Positions 16,328 to 22,122 of a stretch of 22,122 nucleotides of DNA are shown here, piece after piece. Under the pieces are notes generated by a model. That model saw only the letters and a program-made list of their open reading frames with translations, did not search any database and had not been told where the DNA came from. A program made the position numbers and the translations under genes. The stretch's first letter is position 1. Every line of letters begins with the position of its first letter. Origin of the DNA: JBFWML01 sp050251635 (GTDB lineage: Bacteria; Campylobacterota; Campylobacteria; Campylobacterales; SZUA-545); NCBI GenBank assembly GCA_050251635.1, contig JBFWML010000036.1, positions 1 to 22,122 on the forward strand, in the 5' to 3' direction.

Positions 16328-17175
16328 ATATCGGTGGACTCTTCAGTCGTATCAAACGGGAACGTCCCGATCCCAAAGAGGCGCCCAGCCACTGGATCAA
16401 ATGCAAGCGCTGTCAGGCGATTATGTACTACAAAGAGGTGGCGGCCAAGCAATATGTTTGTCCCAAGTGCGGTCTGCATATGCGCATTAGCGCGGCCGAT
16501 CGGATCGAGCAGTTGGTTGACGCAGAGAGCTTTGTGGAGTACGACACCGATCTGAAGGCGGTCGATCCGCTCCATTTTGTCGATAAAAAGAGCTACGAAC
16601 AGCGCTTGGAGGAGTCCTATAAAAAAACCGGCCGCACATCGGCGGTCATTGCCGGTGAATGCCGCATTGAGGGGCTGGGCGTTCAGCTGGCGGTGTTTGA
16701 CTTCGACTTTATGGGCGGTTCGCTGGGTTCGGTTGAGGGGGAGAAAATCGTCCGCGCCGCAACCCGCGCCATAGAAAAGAAACAGGGATTGATTATTATC
16801 TCCGCCAGCGGCGGCGCCCGGATGCAGGAGTCCACCTTCAGCCTGATGCAAATGGCCAAAACCAGTGCAGCGCTCAAGCGGCTGGCCGACTACAAACTCC
16901 CGTTTATTTCTATTCTGACCGACCCCACCTTTGGCGGCGTTTCCGCCAGCTTCGCCTTCCTGGGCGATATTATCATCGCCGAGCCGGGCGCGGTGATCGG
17001 CTTTGCGGGCGCGCGGGTGATTAAACAGACCATCGGAGCCGATCTGCCCGAAGGGTTTCAAAGCGCCGAGTTTCTCAAGGAGTATGGCTTGATCGATATG
17101 GTTGTAAGCCGCGAACAGCTCAAAAAAACCCTCGCCGATCTACTCCGCGTCACCACCCACCACCTACAGGCGTGA
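16324..17175 (+). CDS. accD: Acetyl-CoA carboxylase carboxyltransferase subunit beta
   Basis: AccD and AccA (not in this window) transfer carboxyl from carboxybiotin to acetyl-CoA, giving malonyl-CoA, the substrate used by FabD. The 283-residue protein has the N-terminal zinc ribbon with Cys27, Cys30, Cys46 and Cys49 (KCKRC and CPKC). It then has the crotonase-fold carboxyltransferase core with ISASGGARMQES, LTDPTFGGVSASFAFLGD and EPGAVIGFAGARVI. The length is typical. The start ATG 16324 overlaps the phosphatase stop, and its own TGA overlaps the GTG of rlmH, so it lies in the middle of a coupled chain. No defects were seen. Confidence 0.97.
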   Translation: MNIGGLFSRIKRERPDPKEAPSHWIKCKRCQAIMYYKEVAAKQYVCPKCGLHMRISAADRIEQLVDAESFVEYDTDLKAVDPLHFVDKKSYEQRLEESYKKTGRTSAVIAGECRIEGLGVQLAVFDFDFMGGSLGSVEGEKIVRAATRAIEKKQGLIIISASGGARMQESTFSLMQMAKTSAALKRLADYKLPFISILTDPTFGGVSASFAFLGDIIIAEPGAVIGFAGARVIKQTIGADLPEGFQSAEFLKEYGLIDMVVSREQLKKTLADLLRVTTHHLQA

Positions 17176-17630
17176 CTCTTCGGGTTTTTTATATCGCAAA
17201 GGCTTCCGGCGGCGCCGTTGCGCAGCTGGAGGCCCACTATCAAAAAATGATCTCCGCTTTTGGGCGCATCGAACTTATCCCCATTTTTAACAAAACCCTC
17301 GAAAAAGCGCAAAAAGCCGGACGCGAAGCTGCCCGTGCGGCTTACACGCAGGCGCTTGCCCCCCATCTGGCCGGCGCATTCTGTGTGGCGATGGACGAGC
17401 GGGGAAAAACCCCCGATTCCCCCGGTTTTGCCAAACTGATCGATGTCGATCGGCCCGTTCATCTGATGATTGGCGGAGCCTACGGTCTGGAGGAGTCCTT
17501 TGTCGGCCGTTGCGACGCTGCGGTGTCGCTTTCGCGCATGACCCTTTCGCACGAATTGGCCCGGCTGGTTCTGCTGGAGCAGTGCTACCGCGCTTTAAGC
17601 ATCCTGAATTCCCACCCCTACCATAAATAA
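17172..17630 (+). CDS. rlmH: 23S rRNA (pseudouridine-1915-N3) methyltransferase RlmH
   Basis: RlmH is a small SPOUT-fold methyltransferase that modifies pseudouridine 1915 of helix 69 in the 70S ribosome. The 152-residue length and the C-terminal half are characteristic: MIGGAYGLEE (the SAM-binding knot, usually IGGAxG), then LSRMTLSHELARLVLLEQCYRA and the closing ILNSHPYHK. The N-terminal half is more divergent, opening MTLRVFYIAKASGG instead of the usual MKIxLIAVGK, but keeps the expected strand-loop pattern. The start is GTG 17172, overlapping the accD stop by four bases (GTGA). The next gene begins 45 bases later, after a candidate promoter, so the coupled chain from gltD may end here. 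Confidence 0.93.
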   Translation: MTLRVFYIAKASGGAVAQLEAHYQKMISAFGRIELIPIFNKTLEKAQKAGREAARAAYTQALAPHLAGAFCVAMDERGKTPDSPGFAKLIDVDRPVHLMIGGAYGLEESFVGRCDAAVSLSRMTLSHELARLVLLEQCYRALSILNSHPYHK

Positions 17631-17634
17631 CACG

Positions 17635-17648
17635 TTTTAGGTTATGAT
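17635..17648 (+). promoter_or_regulatory. Candidate promoter of the membrane-protein gene
   Basis: TTTT (17635-17638) precedes the -10 box TATGAT (17643-17648) in the 45-base gap after rlmH. The same T-rich plus TATGAT form is seen before gltB. A start near 17655 gives a leader of about 20 bases that contains the ribosome site AAAGG (17666-17670). Confidence 0.4.
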
Positions 17649-17675
17649 TTCGCCACTCGCAAACGAAAGGTCCGG

Positions 17676-18680
17676 ATGAAACTCAAGCGTTACACATTGC
17701 TCGCAATTCTCCTGTTGGTGGGATTGGGGGTCTATATCCACGTTAATGTCAGCGCGGAATACACGGCTCACTTCGGCTCCACGCAGATGACATTGCCCGT
17801 GGCGGTGTGGACGATGATTCCGGCACTGATCATCTTTCTGGCTTCCTTGGCCCACATGGGGTTTTATTCGGCCATGGGTTTTTTCAAGCGTTACGCGCTG
17901 GAGCGGGATCTGAAATCCCTCAAGAAGCTCATCAGTCATTCGCTCCTGGGTCAAAAGAGCGACATTCAGCTCAAGCACCCCCAACTGGTGGCGCTGGGGC
18001 GTGTGCTGGCTTCGTCGCGGATTCTTCCCGCCGGTGAAGAGATCAAAACCGCCGATCGCGAACTCGATCAGCTTCTGGAGCTGATTGCCAAGGTTCAGCG
18101 CGGCGAGGTGGTTCAGTTTAACGGTATCCGTCCCGAAAAGCACAGTCCCGTTTGGGTTCAAAACCAGCTTAACCGTCTTGGCCAAGACCCCCGCGCCAGC
18201 GAAGAGATTTTGCGCGAGTGCAAAGGCCCCGGCGAGCTGTGCGCGCGGGCGCTTGAGGCCTACGCAACCTACGGTGATAAGCGCCGCACCCTTAAAAGCG
18301 AAGTGCCTGTGACGCCCGTTGCGGCACTGAATCTGCTCTCGCGCTATGGTGCAGCGGAAAACACGCTGGAATTTGAAGCGGATGAAGCGGTGACGTTGTG
18401 CAGAAAAGCCGGTTTTGCCGAGCGCGATTACGTTCGGCTTGCCCGCGCCCTGAAAAATCAGGTCAATCCCGACGATCTGCTGGAGCTGTTTTTCCAGCTC
18501 AAGCGTGACACCGAAGCGGCGGTTGCGGCATGGATCTATCTCAACCTTGAGCTTGAGCGGCATGATGAGGTGCGTGATATTCTCGATTCCAGCGGCAGCG
18601 ACGAGTATCTGCCCTTTAAATCCTACCTCGCACTCAAAAAGGCGGGTCTCAAGCCCAAACTGGACGAGATGATCCGCTAG
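17676..18680 (+). CDS. Membrane protein with LapA-like N-terminus and helical tail
   Basis: I do not recognise a named family for this 334-residue protein. Two hydrophobic segments (about 5-27 and 42-66) flank a short loop, SAEYTAHFGSTQMTLPV. A basic amphipathic helix follows (FKRYALERDLKSLKKLI). This hairpin layout, with the Pro before the second segment, resembles LapA (DUF1049), a partner in LPS-synthesis control. The rest (about 100-334) is soluble and helical, with units such as AAVAAWIYLNLELERHDEVRDIL that look like degenerate TPRs. Both termini are probably cytoplasmic. One reading is a LapA/LapB-like fusion, but the LapB rubredoxin cysteines are absent. AAAGG (17666-17670) lies five bases before ATG. 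The stop directly abuts the Dus gene, so they are cotranscribed. Confidence 0.75.
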   Translation: MKLKRYTLLAILLLVGLGVYIHVNVSAEYTAHFGSTQMTLPVAVWTMIPALIIFLASLAHMGFYSAMGFFKRYALERDLKSLKKLISHSLLGQKSDIQLKHPQLVALGRVLASSRILPAGEEIKTADRELDQLLELIAKVQRGEVVQFNGIRPEKHSPVWVQNQLNRLGQDPRASEEILRECKGPGELCARALEAYATYGDKRRTLKSEVPVTPVAALNLLSRYGAAENTLEFEADEAVTLCRKAGFAERDYVRLARALKNQVNPDDLLELFFQLKRDTEAAVAAWIYLNLELERHDEVRDILDSSGSDEYLPFKSYLALKKAGLKPKLDEMIR

Positions 18681-19625
18681 ATGGCCTTCGATTTTTCCCA
18701 AAAGCGGTTCATTCTGGCTCCCTTGGCCGGATGGACCGATTTGCCCTTTCGCCAGACCGTCAAAAAATTCGGCGCCGACCTGACCGTAAGCGAAATGGTC
18801 AGCTCCAACGCGCTGGTTCACAACCCCTCCCGCAGTTATAAACTCTACGAAAAAAGCCCACTGGAAAATCCCTATTCGGTGCAACTGGCCGGATCGGACG
18901 CGGGCATCATCGCCCGGGCGGTGGAGATTCTAAACGCGGAAGATGGGATTGATATTATCGATCTCAACGCCGGATGCCCCGCGCCGAAAGTGGTGCGCAG
19001 CGGCGGAGGCAGCTGCCTTTTAAAAACCCCGGCCCTGCTGCACGATCTGGTCTCCACGATTAAAAAAACCTCCAACAAGCCCTTAACCAGCGTCAAAATC
19101 CGGCTGGGGTTTAACGAAAACAACGGCGTCGATCTGGCCAAAGCCTGCGAAGATGCCGGAGCCGATTTTATCGTGGTGCATGGCCGCACCCGCGCCGGGG
19201 GGTTTACCGCGCCGGTCGATTACGCTTCGATCGCGGCGATCAAACACGCCCTGAAAATTCCGGTGGTGGCCAACGGCGATATCGACTCCTACGAAAAAGC
19301 CATGGCGGTGTTTGAAGAAACCGGAGCCGACGGTGTGATGATCGGGCGCGGAGCGATGGGCGCGCCGTGGATTTTTGAGCAGCTTAAACTCACTCAGGCC
19401 GAAGTGACGATCGACCTTAAGCGCGCCATCGTGCTGGAACACTTTGACAATATGGTGCTTTTTCACGGCGCATTCGGCGTTTCGATGTTCCGCAAACATC
19501 TGCACCGCTACGCCAAAGGGCTGCCCGGCGCGGCCACCTTCCGCAACCGCATCAACTACGAAGAGGATGCCGCACAGGTGCGTGAGATGATTCTTGAGTT
19601 TTTCCGCGAAGCCGCCGCCGCATGA
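18681..19625 (+). CDS. dusB: tRNA-dihydrouridine synthase, DusB type
   Basis: Dus enzymes reduce uridines in tRNA to dihydrouridine using FMN and NADPH. The 314-residue protein has the TIM-barrel landmarks: FILAPLAGWTDLPFR at the N-terminus, SEMVSSNAL, the catalytic motif LNAGCPAPKVVRSGGGSCLL with Cys99, VHGRTR, VVANGDIDS, and the phosphate-binding GVMIGRGAMGAPWIF. The short helical C-terminal domain contains MFRKHLHRYAKG, typical of DusB. The ATG follows the stop of the membrane gene with no gap, and its own stop overlaps the start of the dipeptidase gene (ATGA). Assignment to DusB over DusA or DusC rests on overall look and on the form usual in this phylum. Confidence 0.92.
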   Translation: MAFDFSQKRFILAPLAGWTDLPFRQTVKKFGADLTVSEMVSSNALVHNPSRSYKLYEKSPLENPYSVQLAGSDAGIIARAVEILNAEDGIDIIDLNAGCPAPKVVRSGGGSCLLKTPALLHDLVSTIKKTSNKPLTSVKIRLGFNENNGVDLAKACEDAGADFIVVHGRTRAGGFTAPVDYASIAAIKHALKIPVVANGDIDSYEKAMAVFEETGADGVMIGRGAMGAPWIFEQLKLTQAEVTIDLKRAIVLEHFDNMVLFHGAFGVSMFRKHLHRYAKGLPGAATFRNRINYEEDAAQVREMILEFFREAAAA

Positions 19626-20899
19626 CGCGGCTTTTGGAAATTTTTGAAACGTTAACCGCCATCCCCCGCTGCAGCGGCAACACAACTGCCGCACTCGAAT
19701 ACCTGATCGGGTTTTGTCGGCAGTCGGGCGCAACGGTCAAAACCGATGCCGCCGGAAATCTGCTGGCCGCGATCGGCACGCCCAAAATCTGCTTCCAATC
19801 CCACTACGATATGGTCTGCATCGGCGATCAACCGCCCGTGACTTTGCGGGAGGGCGAATGGTTGCGGGCCAAGGGCGGAACGCTGGGGGCCGACAACGGC
19901 ATCGGTATCGCCGTGATGCTTTGGCTGATCGAGCGCGGCGTTAGCGGAGAGTATCTTTTTACAAACGACGAAGAGATTGGTCTCATTGGCGCAAACGCTC
20001 TTGAGACGCTTCCCGTTGCGCCGCTGCTGATCAACCTCGATTCGGAGGAGGAGGGCGTTGTCACTCTGGGGTGCGCGGGGGGCGCGGATTTTTTCTTGAG
20101 CCGATCGCTTGAATTCGAGTCGATCGATACGGCGCTTTTTGATGCCTACGAAATCCGCGCCAAGGGGTGCATCGGCGGACACAGCGGCGTGGATATTCAC
20201 CGGGGCATCGCCGGGGCGCTTGCCGAAGTGTGCGGCTGGCTGTTTGATCACTCTGCGCGGCTCGTGAGTCTGGAGGGCGGCGAGCGGGTCAATGCTATCC
20301 CAAGGGAGGCGAAAGCGATTGCGTGGCTGCCGAAAAAGACGGTTTTAAAAGCGGCGCCCCATGTTGAATTTAAACCGTGCGCCGCGTCCGATCGGGTGAT
20401 TGCGGGGAGCAATCGGCTGCTGGCCGCCTTGGCCGCGCTGCCCCATGGTGTTTTGGATTGGGACAACACTCACAATGTGGTTTGCCAAAGCAGTAACTTC
20501 GCGCTGGCAAAAACCGCAGACGATCGGCTGGAAATTACGCTGTCGGTGCGGGGCAATACGCCTAAAGCGCTGGAAGATGCCGGGCGGCGGGTGAGGGCAG
20601 CCGCGTTTTTAGGGGGGCTTGAGGCGCGCAGCGAAGGCAAATATCCGCCGTGGCCGCCCGAAGGCGGCGCGTTGGCCGATCGGATGGCGGAGCTGATGCG
20701 CCAAGCCGGATTAAAGCCGTCAATGTCGGTTATTCATGCGGGATTGGAGTGTGCCGTGCTCAAAACTAAACTGCCGCATACGGAAATGGTTTCCGTAGGC
20801 CCCACGATCCGTTTTCCCCACTCTGACCGGGAATGTGTGCATCTGCCCTCGGTGGAGCGGTTTTTAAATCTGATACAAAAGGCGGCGCGTGAGCTCTAG
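19622..20899 (+). CDS. pepD: M20 metallopeptidase, PepD-like (Xaa-His) dipeptidase
   Basis: This is a cytoplasmic zinc peptidase of family M20, closest in motifs to PepD/aminoacyl-histidine dipeptidase. Metal and catalytic residues are visible: His61 and Asp63 in QSHYDMV, Asp91 in GADNGIG, Glu117-Glu118 in TNDEEIG, Asp140 in NLDSEEEG, and a late His in RFPHSDREC. Substrate-loop features are GGHSGVDIHRG and HAGLECAVL. At 425 residues it is shorter than E. coli PepD (about 485), the loss apparently in the lid domain. It might be a tripeptidase-like variant, and substrate specificity cannot be read from the sequence. The start overlaps the Dus stop (ATGA), and the end overlaps the PIN-PhoH start by 11 bases. 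Confidence 0.85.
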   Translation: MTRLLEIFETLTAIPRCSGNTTAALEYLIGFCRQSGATVKTDAAGNLLAAIGTPKICFQSHYDMVCIGDQPPVTLREGEWLRAKGGTLGADNGIGIAVMLWLIERGVSGEYLFTNDEEIGLIGANALETLPVAPLLINLDSEEEGVVTLGCAGGADFFLSRSLEFESIDTALFDAYEIRAKGCIGGHSGVDIHRGIAGALAEVCGWLFDHSARLVSLEGGERVNAIPREAKAIAWLPKKTVLKAAPHVEFKPCAASDRVIAGSNRLLAALAALPHGVLDWDNTHNVVCQSSNFALAKTADDRLEITLSVRGNTPKALEDAGRRVRAAAFLGGLEARSEGKYPPWPPEGGALADRMAELMRQAGLKPSMSVIHAGLECAVLKTKLPHTEMVSVGPTIRFPHSDRECVHLPSVERFLNLIQKAAREL

Positions 20900-22122
20900 T
20901 TATCTGCTCGATACTTCGGTGGTGATCGACTCGGTCGATAATATCCGGTCCTTAAGCCGCGAGGGCGAAAACCTGATCATCATCACCGATGTGGTTTTGA
21001 GCGAATCCGATCACCTCAAAACCACGCCCGGTTCCGTGGGGTATATGGCACGGCGGTTTAACAACTTCCTCAAAGACGCCGACGTCACCGGCGTGGAGAG
21101 CCACGAAAACCACACCGTCACCCACCTGCTCCACGACAACGTGCGCATCGATCTGGTGGCGCAGGAGCGGTACAAGGAGGGATTTGCCAACAACTACCAA
21201 AACGTCGTCAACGATCGGCGCATTATCGAAACGGCGTTGTGGGCGGAAAAGCAGTACCCCAATCTGGTGGTTGTCTCCAACGATGTGGCCTTCCGCACCT
21301 ATGCGATCGCCAAGGGGCTGAAGGTCGATTCGGTTCGCGTCACCGAGCGCGACGAGATTCAACTGGAGTTTGTCCGCGAGATTGAGATCGAATACGACTA
21401 TCTGGGCAAACTCAATCTACTGGAGATCGGGCGGCTGCAGCAGGATTTGGGTATTACGCTGGGTGAGCACGAGATCAACTTGGTCTTTAAACTCCGCCAC
21501 TCCGATCACGAGGTATTGGCGCAGGTGGTCAACGGGCGCGTCGAGGTGCTGGACGAAGAGCGTCTGCGCGATTGCAAGCTGCCGCCCCGCAATAAAGAGC
21601 AGCTTTTTTACGCCGGGCTGATTATGAACCCGATGATCGATCTGGTGCTTAGCTCTTCACCCTCGGGCAGCGGCAAAACCGCGCTGGCGGTTGCCATGGG
21701 CATGAAGCTGATCGACAACCCCCGCAACACCTATGAAAAGATCGTCTATATCCGTAATCCGATCGACAGCGTGGACAAGGACGCCTATATCGGTTTTAAA
21801 AAGGGCGATATGGACGAAAAGATGGGCGGCTACTTCACCCCCATCTACGACGCGCTCGATACCTTTGCCCGCGCGCAGATGAAAAAAAGCAGCCGCACCG
21901 AAAACGACTCCGATCGGGTGGGCCTGAAGATCGAGGAGTTTATCAAGCAGTACAACATCTCCTTTCCCTATATTGGTAACCTTCGCGGCGCGAATCTCGA
22001 TCGCTCCATCGTCATCATCGACGAGGCGCAGAACTTTTCGCTCTCCTCCATGCAACTGGTTTTAACCCGCGTCACCGACAGCTCCAAGGTGATTGTCATC
22101 GGTGACATCAATCAGGCGGACA
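20889..22122 (+). CDS. PIN-PhoH family ATPase/ribonuclease (3' truncated)
   Basis: The first 411 residues are present; the gene runs off the window. An N-terminal PIN domain (about 4-140) starts with YLLDTSVVID and has later acidic positions in TDVVLSESD and SNDVAFRTYA, as in PIN nucleases. The PhoH ATPase domain follows, with Walker A PSGSGKT (258-264), KIVYIRNPI, and Walker B VIIDEAQNFS, then VIGDINQAD at the edge. PIN-PhoH (PhoH2) proteins are reported as RNA-unwinding ribonucleases. Residue 257, where Walker A normally has its first Gly, is Ser. GTG 20889 is chosen because the PIN domain begins five residues later. It overlaps pepD by 11 bases, so translation is probably coupled to it. 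Confidence 0.92.
   Translation, partial: MSSSYLLDTSVVIDSVDNIRSLSREGENLIIITDVVLSESDHLKTTPGSVGYMARRFNNFLKDADVTGVESHENHTVTHLLHDNVRIDLVAQERYKEGFANNYQNVVNDRRIIETALWAEKQYPNLVVVSNDVAFRTYAIAKGLKVDSVRVTERDEIQLEFVREIEIEYDYLGKLNLLEIGRLQQDLGITLGEHEINLVFKLRHSDHEVLAQVVNGRVEVLDEERLRDCKLPPRNKEQLFYAGLIMNPMIDLVLSSSPSGSGKTALAVAMGMKLIDNPRNTYEKIVYIRNPIDSVDKDAYIGFKKGDMDEKMGGYFTPIYDALDTFARAQMKKSSRTENDSDRVGLKIEEFIKQYNISFPYIGNLRGANLDRSIVIIDEAQNFSLSSMQLVLTRVTDSSKVIVIGDINQAD

Noticed and set aside
17637..18884. 415-codon minus-strand open frame opposite the membrane gene and dus
   Set aside because: The plus-strand genes have ribosome sites, family motifs and abutting ends; the antisense frame has none.

Overview
This GC-rich, gene-dense window looks like the chromosome of a member of the Campylobacterota (the former Epsilonproteobacteria), probably an environmental, high-GC lineage. 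The reasons are the short, divergent RecO of the type found in that group, the Pal variant with GNCDEWG in place of the usual GHCDERG, the direct fabD-mtnN linkage (also seen in Helicobacter), and promoters that look like a T-rich stretch plus a -10 box without a clear -35. Almost every gene is a household gene. I see no phage, transposon, CRISPR array, tRNA or rRNA. No gap between genes exceeds about 100 bases.

Layout. (1) Positions 1-3152, plus strand: the end of the tol-pal operon, with a TolA/TonB-like C-terminus cut by the window edge, then tolB, pal and cpoB (ybgF). Together they keep the outer membrane attached and constricting at division. (2) 3135-4645, minus strand: an uncharacterised two-gene unit, a HEAT-repeat protein followed by a small P-loop ATPase with a degenerate Walker B, converging on cpoB. 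(3) 4726-7117, plus: fabD, mtnN and a TtcA-like PP-loop ATPase, chained by 4-base stop/start overlaps. (4) 7156-9014, plus: an unrecognised cysteine-containing lipoprotein and a TraF-like/FadL-like outer-membrane beta-barrel. (5) 9040-9657, minus: recO. (6) 9748-22122, plus: a long one-way run of gltB, gltD, an inositol-monophosphatase-family phosphatase, accD, rlmH, a LapA-like two-helix membrane protein, a DusB-type dihydrouridine synthase, a PepD-type dipeptidase, and a PIN-PhoH protein that leaves the window.

How the genes fit together. Region 1 is envelope division machinery. fabD and accD serve fatty-acid synthesis, and gltBD serves ammonia assimilation. TtcA-like, RlmH and Dus modify tRNA or rRNA, and PIN-PhoH probably acts on RNA. 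MtnN recycles SAH/MTA and in this phylum may also serve menaquinone synthesis. Tight overlaps (ATGA or GTGA) suggest translational coupling within each run.

I do not see a clear new defence or mobile system. The best candidates for undescribed biology are the HEAT/P-loop pair, the lipoprotein/beta-barrel pair, the LapA-like protein with a helical tail, and a strong excess of the palindrome CGATCG across the window. All positions, residue numbers and counts were worked out by eye.
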